DNA from: Actinomadura roseirufa | GTDB lineage: Bacteria; Actinomycetota; Actinomycetes; Streptosporangiales; Streptosporangiaceae | Assembly (NCBI RefSeq): GCF_900659635.1 | Contig: NZ_CAACVB010000019.1 | Span: 1-61,052 of the forward strand | DNA length: 61,052 nt | Reading direction: 5' to 3' | Part shown: positions 50,185 through 58,559 of the stretch, one piece after another | Layout of the letters: every line of letters begins with the position of its first letter | How positions within the stretch are numbered: position 1 is the first letter of the stretch | Program-made: the position numbers and the translations under genes | Notes under the pieces: model-generated | The model's database searches: none | What the model was told of the DNA's origin: nothing | What the model saw: only the letters and a program-made list of their open reading frames with translations

Positions 50185-51156
50185 ATGGGCTGGTGGCAGA
50201 TCAGTACCGACACGCTCGCGGCGAGCCGGTTCGTGGTCTCCCCGCTGGCCGAGACGGTCGCGACCATGAAGGCGCTGGAGCGCGGGACGGCCGCGCATCC
50301 GGGCGAACGCGCCTGGCTGGACGCCCACCTGCCCGCCTACCGGGCGCGCCTCGCGGCCGACCCGATCACGGCGCTGCTCATCCGCGCCGCCCTCGGCGCC
50401 ACTTGGAACGCGGACTTTCTGACCCCGACCCCCAGCCACGACGGCGAGGCCTCTTTCGAGGAGGAGGTCGCCGCCGTCGGCGCCGTCGACGCGGGCACGG
50501 CCCGTGAGCATCTGACCGTGTCGCTGGGCGGCCCCGTCCCGCCCGAGCTCGACCGCCCCGACCTGCCCGCGCGCACCGCCGACCACCTCCAGTGGGTGTG
50601 GACGCACGTGGTGCTGCCCTCCTGGCCGCGCCGCCGGCGGATCATCGAGGCCGACATCGTCGCGCGCACCGCCCAGCTCGGCCGGGACGGCTGGGCCGGG
50701 GCCCTGGACGACCTGCGCCCCGGCATGCGCTGGCTCGGTGGCAGCCGCCTGCAGGTCAATACGCACGACTACCCGCCGCACGATCTGGGCGGCGCGCAGC
50801 TGATGTTCGTCCCGGTGACGCCGCGCCACGGCTGGACGAGCTGGGACGAGTCGCAGCGCCGCTTCGCGGCCGTGTACCCGTGCTCAGGCGCTCTGGCGGG
50901 CGCGCACATCGCCGCGCCCGAGGCGCTCGGCCGCCTCCTCGGGCCCGCTCGCGCGGGCGTCCTCGTCCTGCTGGACGACCCGAAGAGCACGACGCAGCTC
51001 GTCGCGCTCACCGGCCAGGCCCTCGGCTCGGTCGGCCGCCACCTCCGGGTGCTGCTGGACGCGCGCCTGGTCGGCAGGCGGCGCACCGGCCGGTCGGTGC
51101 TCTACTACCGGACGGAGACCGGTGAGGCCCTGGTCGCCGCCCAGCGCGACGGCTGA
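50185..51156 (+). CDS. DUF5937-like regulator with C-terminal ArsR winged helix
   Basis: 323 residues. The N-terminal 230 residues (WWQISTDTLAASRFVVSPLA, HLQWVWTHVVLPSWPRRRRI, MFVPVTPRHGWTSWDESQRR) form the helical DUF5937-type domain. The C-terminus is an ArsR helix-turn-helix (STTQLVALTGQALGSVGRHL, RVLLDARLVGRRRTGRSVLY). Such proteins usually repress a divergent MFS gene, as here. Confidence 0.84.
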   Translation: MGWWQISTDTLAASRFVVSPLAETVATMKALERGTAAHPGERAWLDAHLPAYRARLAADPITALLIRAALGATWNADFLTPTPSHDGEASFEEEVAAVGAVDAGTAREHLTVSLGGPVPPELDRPDLPARTADHLQWVWTHVVLPSWPRRRRIIEADIVARTAQLGRDGWAGALDDLRPGMRWLGGSRLQVNTHDYPPHDLGGAQLMFVPVTPRHGWTSWDESQRRFAAVYPCSGALAGAHIAAPEALGRLLGPARAGVLVLLDDPKSTTQLVALTGQALGSVGRHLRVLLDARLVGRRRTGRSVLYYRTETGEALVAAQRDG

Positions 51157-51234
51157 TCCCCCGCATGCGCCCTGCGAGGTGGCCGCTGGTCCCGCCCGGC
51201 GCGGCCACAGGACGGGGCCTCGCCGTGACCCGCC

Positions 51235-52134
51235 TCATTCCTCGTCGCGGGGCATGCCGTACTCCGAGCAAAGGCATCCGGTGGCCTTCTCGATCCAGTC
51301 CCGCCCGGACCACTCCGGATGCCGCTGGACCATCAGCGCGGCGACCTCCTCGGCGACCGCCTCCGGGGCGGTCCCCGAATCGCGGCGGGCCCACGTCTCG
51401 TCCCGCAGGACGCGCAGGTAGTCGCGGACGTCCGTCAGCAGCCGGGGGCCGCCGACCTCACCGTGCCCCGGCACCACGATCTCCGCGCCCTCCGCGGCCA
51501 GCCGCCTCATGACCGCGAGCCACCGGGCTCCCGAGACGTCGGTGTCGTGCGGCGGGAACCAGGGGAAGATGGCGAACTGCCGGGCCTCCACGAGATCACC
51601 GGTGAACAGGACACCCGCGTCCGGTACCCGGATCACCTGGTCGCCGCGGCTGTGCGCCCGCCCGGTGGCCCGCAGCCGCACCACCCGCCCGCCGAGGTCG
51701 AGGTCGTACTCCTTCTCGTAGACGACGTCGGCCTCGCGCAGCTCGACGCCCTCCAGCGCCCGGGCGACCGGCTCGCCGAGCCCCTTGAACATCTCCAGGT
51801 AGCCCTCGCCCTTCTCCTTTACCTCGTCGGCCTGGTCCCGGTTGACGAGGAAGGTCGCCGCCCCGGTGAAGACCTGCGCGCCGAACGAGTGCTCCGGGTG
51901 AAAATGAGTCGTCGTCAGGTACAAACGGCGTCCCCGGGCATAGTCGGCCGCGAATTCCAGCACCTTTTCCGCATTCCGCGGCCCCAGGCCCGTCTCCACG
52001 ACGAGAACGGCGTCACGGCCGCCGATCACACCGACGTTCGGGACGAGCTGGACGCGATGATCCGGGATGACCAGCACGTCAGGGGCGATCTCCTGCGCGT
52101 CGGAGACGTCCACCACGGGGTCATGTTCGATCAT
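51235..52134 (-). CDS. Metallo-beta-lactamase-fold hydrolase
   Basis: A 299-residue MBL-fold protein: metal motif TTHFHPEHSFG (HxHxEH form), HSRGDQVIRV, FTGDLVEARQF and VVPGHGEVGG supply the remaining ligands. Glu in HPEH replaces the usual Asp, as in class B subclasses and some esterases or lyases. The substrate is unknown. Divergent from a LysR gene with a shared dyad, so likely its target. Confidence 0.85.
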   Translation of the reverse strand: MIEHDPVVDVSDAQEIAPDVLVIPDHRVQLVPNVGVIGGRDAVLVVETGLGPRNAEKVLEFAADYARGRRLYLTTTHFHPEHSFGAQVFTGAATFLVNRDQADEVKEKGEGYLEMFKGLGEPVARALEGVELREADVVYEKEYDLDLGGRVVRLRATGRAHSRGDQVIRVPDAGVLFTGDLVEARQFAIFPWFPPHDTDVSGARWLAVMRRLAAEGAEIVVPGHGEVGGPRLLTDVRDYLRVLRDETWARRDSGTAPEAVAEEVAALMVQRHPEWSGRDWIEKATGCLCSEYGMPRDEE

Positions 52135-52234
52135 GGAGAACTCCTGAGGGTCGTCCCGCCCAGCGGGTTCGGCGTGGGTGGTCCCACCTCACCGCGGAAT
52201 GCCGCGGGGCGTCCAACACCGATCCGGCATTCCC

Positions 52235-52251
52235 GATACCGAGCGGGTATC
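52235..52251. promoter_or_regulatory. LysR-type operator between MBL and LysR genes
   Basis: GATACC (52235-52240) and GGTATC (52246-52251) pair perfectly with a 5-base centre, a T-N11-A-type LysR box. It sits 10 bases upstream of the LysR start, suiting autorepression and divergent activation. Confidence 0.62.
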
Positions 52252-52261
52252 GTCGCCGGTA

Positions 52262-53125
52262 ATGGAGCTGAGAACACTGCGCTATTTCGTGGCCGTCGCC
52301 GAAGAACGCCACTTCGGCAGGGCCGCCGCGCGGCTGCGAATGACGCAGCCGCCGCTGAGCCGGGCCATCAAGCGGCTGGAGACCGACCTCGGGCGTGAAC
52401 TGCTGCGCCGCTCCCCCACGGGAGTGTCCCTCACGCCCGCCGGGGTCCTGCTGTACGACGAGGCGCGCACGCTGCTCGCGCAGGCCGACAAGGTGCGGGC
52501 CCGCATGGACGCCACGGCCGCGCTGACGCTCGGTACCCTCGCCGGCAGCGCCGACCAGCGTCTCGTCGAGGCGTACCGCCGCCGCCATCCCACCGCGCAG
52601 ATCCGCATCCGCGAGTCCGACCTCACCGACCCGACCGTCGGGCTGCGGGCCGGCCTCGTCGACGTCGCCCTGACCAGGGCACCGTTCGACGACTCCGGTC
52701 TCAGCGTCCGCGTTCTGCGCTCGGACCCGGTCGGTGCCGTCCTGCGCGCCGACGACCCGCTCACCGGCCGCGGTCACCTTCGCCTGGACGACCTCGCCGA
52801 CCGTCCCTGGTTCCAGTTCCCCGAGGGGACGGACCCGCTCTGGCGCGCCTTCTGGACCGGGCTGCCCGGGGCCGGCCGAGGCGGGCCGGTGGTGAGGACC
52901 GTCGAGGAGTGCCTGCAGTCCGTGCTGTGGAACGGCAGCGTGGGACTCACCCCGCTCCCCGACACCCAGATTCCCCATGCGCTGCCCGACGGCCTCACCG
53001 CGGTGCCGGTGGTCGACTCCCCGCCCAGCGACCTCGTCATCGCCTGGAACAGCGCGTCTTCCACCTCCCTGATCCGCTCGTTCGTCCACATCGCCATCGC
53101 CCTGTACCGACCGTCCCGGCCATAA
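52262..53125 (+). CDS. LysR-family regulator
   Basis: 287 residues: ELRTLRYFVAVAEERHFGRA, AARLRMTQPPLSRAIKRLET form the helix-turn-helix, followed by a type 2 periplasmic-binding effector domain (LGTLAGSADQRLVEAYRRRH). The ATG at 52262 has no ribosome binding site and is possibly leaderless. Divergent from the MBL-fold gene. Confidence 0.9.
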   Translation: MELRTLRYFVAVAEERHFGRAAARLRMTQPPLSRAIKRLETDLGRELLRRSPTGVSLTPAGVLLYDEARTLLAQADKVRARMDATAALTLGTLAGSADQRLVEAYRRRHPTAQIRIRESDLTDPTVGLRAGLVDVALTRAPFDDSGLSVRVLRSDPVGAVLRADDPLTGRGHLRLDDLADRPWFQFPEGTDPLWRAFWTGLPGAGRGGPVVRTVEECLQSVLWNGSVGLTPLPDTQIPHALPDGLTAVPVVDSPPSDLVIAWNSASSTSLIRSFVHIAIALYRPSRP

Positions 53126-53140
53126 CCCGGGAACCCGCGC

Positions 53141-53806
53141 TCAGAAAGCGGAGGCCGGGCCCCGCGCGGCCCACACGACGCCGCGCCGCTCATGGGCGAA
53201 GAGGGTCTCGACCGCGTGGGCGATCTGGGGACCGACCTCGCGCTCGACCAGATGGAGGGCCAGATCGAGGCCCGAGGTGACCCCGCCGCCGCTGATGAAG
53301 TCGCCGTCGTCCACCACCCGCGCCCGCACGGGCACGGCACCGCAGGGCGCCAGGATCTCCCGGCCCAGGTCGTGCGCGGTGGCGTGACGCCCCTCGATCA
53401 GCCCGGCCATGGCGAGGATCAGCGAGCCGCCGCACACCGTCGCGACGAGGGTGTCCTCGGATTCGAGGGCCTCGGCGGCCAGCGCGGGCAGGCCGGTCTC
53501 CAGTGTCCGGGCGAGGATCGCGGGGACGGTGCGCCCGCGGTCCCGCTCACCGATCTCCTCCTCGGGGCGGACGTCTCCGGCGGCGCCCGGCAGGATGATC
53601 ACGTCGGCGGCGGCCGGGTCGAGCGCCCCCATCGCCCGCAGGGCCAGCGGCGGCGTGCCGCTGGGGACCTCGCGGGCGCCCTCGGCCGTGACCAGTTCCA
53701 CCGTCACCGCGCCGCCCGTCGCCATCCCCGCCGCGTGGAGGACCTCGTACGGGGCGACGACGTCCAATGGGTCGAAACCGTCGAACAGAACGATCTGAGC
53801 GTGCAT
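53141..53806 (-). CDS. DJ-1/PfpI-family protein
   Basis: 221 residues: AQIVLFDGFDPLDVVAPYEV, a DVIILPGAAGD strand and a nucleophile elbow TLVATVCGGSLILAMAGLIE with the conserved Cys. The Glu partner lies in PYEV. The group includes isonitrile hydratase and glyoxalase-III-like enzymes. Divergent from a GlxA-type regulator, a frequent pairing; the substrate is not known. Confidence 0.87.
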   Translation of the reverse strand: MHAQIVLFDGFDPLDVVAPYEVLHAAGMATGGAVTVELVTAEGAREVPSGTPPLALRAMGALDPAAADVIILPGAAGDVRPEEEIGERDRGRTVPAILARTLETGLPALAAEALESEDTLVATVCGGSLILAMAGLIEGRHATAHDLGREILAPCGAVPVRARVVDDGDFISGGGVTSGLDLALHLVEREVGPQIAHAVETLFAHERRGVVWAARGPASAF

Positions 53807-53993
53807 CGAGAACCGCTTTCCTTTCGTGCCGTCACCATCTCGCGGCGAAACGCTAAGCGGGCCGCGCGGCCCGGCCCAGCAGGTAGAACGACAAATTCCC
53901 ACGGGTTCTCGCCAGCATCAGAATCTCGCGCGACAAGAGTTCGGTTCCGGTCTTTCGTTTCCGGGCCAGTCGGCCACGGCTACCGTGTCCGCC

Positions 53994-54944
53994 ATGCACA
54001 CGGTGGCGGTCCTGGCCCTGGACCATGTCGTCGCGTCCGACCTGGCGACCCCGATCGAGGTCTTCCGGCGCGCCGAGACGGCGGACGGGCACCGGCCCTA
54101 CCGGGTCCTGGTCTGCGCGGAGGCGCCCCGGGTCGACGGCGAGACCTTCACGATCATCGCCCGGCACGGCCTGGAGGCGCTGGGCGAGGCGGACACGATC
54201 ATCGTCCCCGGCTGCTCCGAGGAGGCACCGCCGCCCGGCCCGCGGGTGCTGGGCGCCCTGCGCGCGGCGGCGGCCTCCGGCACACGGATCGCCTCCATCT
54301 GCGCCGGGGCGTTCACGCTCGCCGAGGCCGGTCTGCTGGACGGGCTGACCGCGACCACGCACTGGGCGGCGGCGCGCCGGCTCGCCGAAGCCCACCCCCG
54401 GGTCGACGTGAGGCCGGACGTGCTCTACATCGACCACGGGCGGATCCTGACCTCCGCCGGAGCCGCCGCCGGGCTCGACCTTTGCCTGCACCTCGTCCGC
54501 CGCGACCTGGGCGCGGCCGCCGCCGCCGCGGCGGCGCGGATGTCGGTGACGCCGCTGGAACGGGAGGGCGGGCAGGCGCAGTTCATCGCGCACACTCCGC
54601 CGCCCGTGCCACGGGGCTCCATGCTGGAGCCGGTGTTCTCGTGGATCGAGGACAACCTCGCCCACGACGTCACGCTCGCGTCCATGGCGGCGAGCGGCGG
54701 CCTGAGCGAGCGGACCCTCAGCCGCCGTTTCCGGGACCAGACCGGCACCACGCCGCTCCAATGGCTGCTGCGGGCCCGGGTGCGCCGCGCGCAGTTCCTC
54801 CTCGAGACCACCGATGAGGGAATCGAGCGCATCGCCGCCCAGGTGGGTTTCCAGTCCCCCACGGCCTTTCGGGAGCGTTTCAAACGCATCGCCGGTGTCA
54901 CGCCTCGGTCCTATCGTTCGTCTTTTCGTTCCCCGGCCTCCTGA
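53994..54944 (+). CDS. GlxA-type transcriptional regulator (DJ-1 domain plus AraC HTH)
   Basis: 316 residues. The N-terminal class I amidotransferase-like domain (VAVLALDHVVASDLATPIEV, SICAGAFTLAEAGLLDGLTA with Cys) is followed by the AraC double helix-turn-helix (DVTLASMAASGGLSERTLSR, GIERIAAQVGFQSPTAFRER). The amidotransferase part senses a ligand. Likely regulates the divergent DJ-1 gene. Confidence 0.9.
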   Translation: MHTVAVLALDHVVASDLATPIEVFRRAETADGHRPYRVLVCAEAPRVDGETFTIIARHGLEALGEADTIIVPGCSEEAPPPGPRVLGALRAAAASGTRIASICAGAFTLAEAGLLDGLTATTHWAAARRLAEAHPRVDVRPDVLYIDHGRILTSAGAAAGLDLCLHLVRRDLGAAAAAAAARMSVTPLEREGGQAQFIAHTPPPVPRGSMLEPVFSWIEDNLAHDVTLASMAASGGLSERTLSRRFRDQTGTTPLQWLLRARVRRAQFLLETTDEGIERIAAQVGFQSPTAFRERFKRIAGVTPRSYRSSFRSPAS

Positions 54945-54982
54945 CGCCGTCCGGCTCGTCCGGATCGACGAGCGGACCGGCG

Positions 54983-55183
54983 TCAGGTACCCATGACCGC
55001 GAACAGGATGCCGCCGATGACGTGCGCCAGGACGGTTACCACCAGGGCGACGATGAACAGGTACTTGGCCGTGGGGTGATCGAACTGGGAGCCCGGGCGG
55101 GCGGGCTCCGCGGAGCGCTCGAGCGCCTGCTGTTCCAGCGTCTCCAGGGACGGGAGGAAGGAGGGGCGCTTGATGGAGGGCAT
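54983..55183 (-). CDS. Small single-helix membrane protein
   Basis: 66 residues: a polar N-terminal half (SLETLEQQALERSAEPARPG) then one hydrophobic helix (YLFIVALVVTVLAHVIGGIL). The ATG has AAGGAG 7 bases upstream. Divergent from an OhrR-like gene with palindromes between, so it may be a regulated envelope peptide. No family recognised. Confidence 0.62.
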   Translation of the reverse strand: MPSIKRPSFLPSLETLEQQALERSAEPARPGSQFDHPTAKYLFIVALVVTVLAHVIGGILFAVMGT

Positions 55184-55210
55184 CGGTGGTCTCCTTGCCG
55201 CGAACCTCGT

Positions 55211-55243
55211 GTGCCCTAACGATTAGGGCACTAATCATTAGTG
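55211..55243. promoter_or_regulatory. Two overlapping palindromes, candidate OhrR/MarR operators
   Basis: GTGCCCTAA (55211-55219) pairs with TTAGGGCAC (55223-55231). CACTAAT (55229-55235) pairs with ATTAGTG (55237-55243). The palindromes share three bases and lie between the divergent membrane-peptide and MarR starts. Both contain CTAAT/ATTAG-like cores, so two regulator dimers could bind side by side. Confidence 0.68.
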
Positions 55244-55286
55244 TACGATATCGATGAGAGCCTTCCCCACCCGTGAGAGGTCGCCC

Positions 55287-55781
55287 GTGAGTGACATCGA
55301 GCACGCCGGCGCCGTCGCGGCAGAGGAGATCGACCCGCTGGCGCTGGAGAACCAGGTCTGCTTCGCCCTCGCGGTCGCCGCGCGGTCGGTGATCGCGGTG
55401 TACCGGCCCCTGCTGGAGCCGATGGGTCTGACGCACCCCCAGTACCTGGTGATGCTCGCGCTGTGGCAGCACGCGCCGCTGTCGGTCAAGGACCTCAGCG
55501 GGATGCTGCAGCTCGAACCCGCGACCCTGTCACCCCTGCTCAAGCGCCTGGAGTCCGCCGGGCTCGTCCGGCGCCGGCGCGCCGCTCGGGACGAGCGTGC
55601 CCTCGCGGTCATGCTGACCGAGGAGGGAGTCCGGCTCCGCGGCGAGGCGCTGAAGGTTCCGCCCGCCGTCGTCGAGCGCCTGGACATGGACATCGGCGAA
55701 CTGCGCGAGCTCCACGGCGCCCTCACCCAGGTGATCGCCGCCGCCAAGACCGCCGCGCACACCCCGTCCTCCCCGGCCTGA
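55287..55781 (+). CDS. MarR-family regulator, OhrR-like
   Basis: 164 residues. ALENQVCFALAVAARSVIAV has the reactive Cys position of OhrR (xLCFAL-like). The remainder (LTHPQYLVMLALWQHAPLSV, KDLSGMLQLEPATLSPLLKR, LESAGLVRRRRAARDERALA) is the winged helix. OhrR senses organic peroxides and usually controls an ohr peroxidase, which is not beside it here. The GTG at 55287 has GAGAGG upstream. Confidence 0.85.
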   Translation: MSDIEHAGAVAAEEIDPLALENQVCFALAVAARSVIAVYRPLLEPMGLTHPQYLVMLALWQHAPLSVKDLSGMLQLEPATLSPLLKRLESAGLVRRRRAARDERALAVMLTEEGVRLRGEALKVPPAVVERLDMDIGELRELHGALTQVIAAAKTAAHTPSSPA

Positions 55782-55895
55782 CCGCACGCCTCGGCCGAGG
55801 CGACTCGATGCCCGGCCGCGCCCGCTCCTCCGGCCGCGACGCCTCCGAGGGAGGCCCCGCGCACCCTCACCGACTCGGGCGGGGTCACGCGCGGG

Positions 55896-56582
55896 TCAGT
55901 TCAGGCCCAGCGACCTGACCAGGTCGAGCATCTCGGCGCGGTGCAGGGCGGCCGGGTTGCCCGCTATGGGGTGGATGTGACCGTCGATCTCCAGGGCGAC
56001 CAGGCCGTGCATCCGGCCCCAGACGCGTAGCGCGAGCGCCGCCGCACCGGGCGGCACGTCGGGGAGATCCTCCCGGATCTTCGCCACGTAGGCCGGATGG
56101 AGGTCGGACCAAGAGGTGTCCTCGGGCTGGTGCCGCCGGGCATGCGGCCAGGTGGTCGCCACCAGGCGGGTGAGCTCGCGGCACACGCGGCGGGCCGTCT
56201 GGTCGACCGGCCCGTCCTCGGGCGGCCGGTAGCCGGGGACGGGATGTCCGTAGAAGAGCCGGAAGCTCTCCGGATGGGCCAGTGCCCATTCCCTCAGCGC
56301 CCGGCCCCAGGCCATCAACCTCCCACCGGGGTCGTCGGTGGGCACCGCGTTGCTGGCCGACTCCAGCGTATCCGCGAGCGAGGCGGCGATATCGCCGATC
56401 AGCGCCGTGATCAGGTCGTCCCTGGTGGGGAAGTAGCTGTAGATCGCGCGCGCGGTCATCCCCATCTCGCGGGCGATGCCCCGCAGGGAGATCGCTCCCG
56501 GCCCGCCTTCGGCCATCTGCCGCAGCGCGACGGCCTTGATCTCACGGCTCGTCTCGACCCGCAGCCGCTCCCGGCGGCTCAC
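55896..56582 (-). CDS. TetR-family repressor
   Basis: 228 residues: SRRERLRVETSREIKAVALR, GAISLRGIAREMGMTARAIY and SYFPTRDDLITALIGDIAAS form the TetR DNA-binding domain; the C-terminus (RLFYGHPVPGYRPPEDGPVD) is a TetR_C_13/WHG-type ligand domain. The GTG at 56582 gives the usual SRRERLR opening; in-frame starts extend to 56639. Divergent from a DUF1330 gene. Confidence 0.85.
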   Translation of the reverse strand: MSRRERLRVETSREIKAVALRQMAEGGPGAISLRGIAREMGMTARAIYSYFPTRDDLITALIGDIAASLADTLESASNAVPTDDPGGRLMAWGRALREWALAHPESFRLFYGHPVPGYRPPEDGPVDQTARRVCRELTRLVATTWPHARRHQPEDTSWSDLHPAYVAKIREDLPDVPPGAAALALRVWGRMHGLVALEIDGHIHPIAGNPAALHRAEMLDLVRSLGLN

Positions 56583-56692
56583 CACGCCCCCGGTGCGTTC
56601 ACCTTCGATGTCCACCTTGAGCACGTTACAGGGATGCATTACTCTTCACCGAGTCAAAAGTACACGCCGTGTCCAAATGAAACGGGGTTTCC

Positions 56693-57007
56693 ATGCCTGC
56701 CTACGTCATCGCCAACGTCGATGTGCTCGACGAGGAGGCCGGCTGGGCCTACGCCCCCGTGGCCCAGCGGTCGATCCTCGACCACGGCGGCCGCTACCTG
56801 GTCGCGGGCCCCGTGCCCGAACCCGCCGAGGGCACCTGGGACGCCTCCCGGCTCCTGATCATCGAGTTCCCCGACATGGACCGCCTCCGGCAGTGGTACG
56901 ACTCCCCCGAGTACCGCCGGGCCAGGGAGATCCGGGACGGCAAGGCCAAGGTCGGGCTGCTCTTCGTCGAAGGCTCCCCGCCCGAAGGCTTCACCCTCCC
57001 CGCCTAG
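56693..57007 (+). CDS. DUF1330-family protein
   Basis: 104 residues: AYVIANVDVLDEEAGWAYAP, HGGRYLVAGPVPEPAEGTWD and FPDMDRLRQWYDSPEYRRAR are the DUF1330 dimeric ferredoxin-like motifs. The function is unknown; it often sits next to TetR genes. Divergent from and probably regulated by the TetR at 55896. Confidence 0.88.
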   Translation: MPAYVIANVDVLDEEAGWAYAPVAQRSILDHGGRYLVAGPVPEPAEGTWDASRLLIIEFPDMDRLRQWYDSPEYRRAREIRDGKAKVGLLFVEGSPPEGFTLPA

Positions 57008-57050
57008 CAGCCCGCCAACGATGTGAGTCCTGCGGCGATGCCAGTTGGTT

Positions 57051-58388
57051 TCAGGGGTTCGGGTGCGGGGGCAGTTCGAGTGCGGGGTCGAGCCAGCGCA
57101 GGACCAGGCCGCACGGGCGGTCGTCGCTCCGGCTGGCCGTGACGTCGAGCATCGTCTTCCTGACCAGCGGTCTCTTGCGGTTGAGTCGCTGCACGCGATG
57201 GGATCCGCCGAGTTCTCCCGACGAGATCACCTTGCCGTTGCCGCGGATGCTCCACGCGACCGGGGCCCCGGCGCAGGAGCCCGGCGCCAGGTCCAGCCTC
57301 CCGCGCAGGAGTTGGTCGACGTTCCTCCGGGCGTCGAAGGTGGTGCTGATCCTCGCGCCGCCGGTCAAGGTCCACTCAAAGGCGTCGATGGCGGTGTGGG
57401 GAGGGACCTTCGCCCGGTGCGAGCGCGTGCTCGGCCTGACGCCCGACCGGTACTCGGGGACCGCCGGCACGTCGGACACCACGGAGATGATCACGACGAG
57501 GAGCACGGCCGCCACCATCACCCCGAGGATCACGAGCCAGGTACCGGCGTCCCCGTCCGTCGCCTTCTCCGGCGGACGCGCCGGCGGATCGGGCGGCCAC
57601 GTGAGCCGCCGGCGCATTGCTCCGCCGGGCGAGGAAAGGAGCGGGCCGGTTAATCGAGCCGGGCCGAAGCCGTCCGCATAGAGAAAAGGAAGGGCCGCGA
57701 AAGGCAGGACGGCTCCGGAATGCGCGAGGGCCCCAATGTCCGCGAACGCGCCCGGCGGCTCCGAACCGGGAGAAGGACCGCGCGTTTCGGAGCGGGCCCT
57801 TGCCAGTGACCGTTCCAGTCCGTCGAGCCGGTGGCGATGGCGGTGACGGGCGTGGCCGAGATCCCGCAGGGCGCGTTCTCGCTCGTCGAGACCGTCCCCG
57901 ATCTCGATGGGCCAGGCGTCCTGTTCGAGGGCGGCGAGGCGGGCCGTCGCCCGAGCGGCGAGCCGTTCGGCCGTCCGCTTCTGTTCTCTGACCTCGGCGA
58001 GCTCCCGCTCGACGCATCGGCGGAGCCGCTCGACACGCGAGATGTCCCGCTGGATCACCGCGAGCCGGGAACGGCCGGGATCGTCCGGATCGCCTTCCTC
58101 GACGCCGCCCCGCGGCAGCCGGTCCCGTTCTGTGGTGAGCCTGTCCAGCCGAAGTCCGAGGTCGAGGGCGAGCGTCATGTAGTGCGTCAATAATCGCTGG
58201 GCGATGTGCGCCTCATGCTGCCCCGCCTGGACGAGTCGTCCGGCGGAGGCCAGCGCGCCGGCGGCCTCCCGGCGGTCCGGCTCGGACGCGTCGACCGTGT
58301 CCACCTCGGGGTCGGGAGCGGACCCGGCGCCGAGAGGCGGCCGCCCATGGCTCCGGGCCTCGGCCGGCCGTTCCGCGCCCTCTCGCAT
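57051..58388 (-). CDS. Coiled-coil, single-span membrane protein of unknown function
   Basis: 445 residues. The cytoplasmic half has a long coiled coil (about residues 60-200: RLTTERDRLPRGG, DISRVERLRRCVERELAEVR, RALRDLGHARHRHRHRLDGL), then one helix (TWLVILGVMVAAVLLVVIIS), then an external beta-rich domain (AIDAFEWTLTGGARISTTFD, APVAWSIRGNGKVISSGELG). The ATG at 58388 has GGGGG 7 bases upstream. It resembles a sensor or anchor; no family recognised. The 171 bases to the next gene show nothing clear. Confidence 0.68.
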   Translation of the reverse strand: MREGAERPAEARSHGRPPLGAGSAPDPEVDTVDASEPDRREAAGALASAGRLVQAGQHEAHIAQRLLTHYMTLALDLGLRLDRLTTERDRLPRGGVEEGDPDDPGRSRLAVIQRDISRVERLRRCVERELAEVREQKRTAERLAARATARLAALEQDAWPIEIGDGLDERERALRDLGHARHRHRHRLDGLERSLARARSETRGPSPGSEPPGAFADIGALAHSGAVLPFAALPFLYADGFGPARLTGPLLSSPGGAMRRRLTWPPDPPARPPEKATDGDAGTWLVILGVMVAAVLLVVIISVVSDVPAVPEYRSGVRPSTRSHRAKVPPHTAIDAFEWTLTGGARISTTFDARRNVDQLLRGRLDLAPGSCAGAPVAWSIRGNGKVISSGELGGSHRVQRLNRKRPLVRKTMLDVTASRSDDRPCGLVLRWLDPALELPPHPNP

Positions 58389-58559
58389 GATCACACCCCC
58401 ACCGGAGATTGTCCGTCACCGCCTTGCCTTTCGCCATCCTTTCAACGCACAACGACTCGAATGATCAACCGGCGGGGAAAATCGGTGGCCGAAAGAACGG
58501 CCGATATCCGCGGGCCGCGCAATGTGCACCGAGATTCTCACCACGAAATCGACCGGTCC

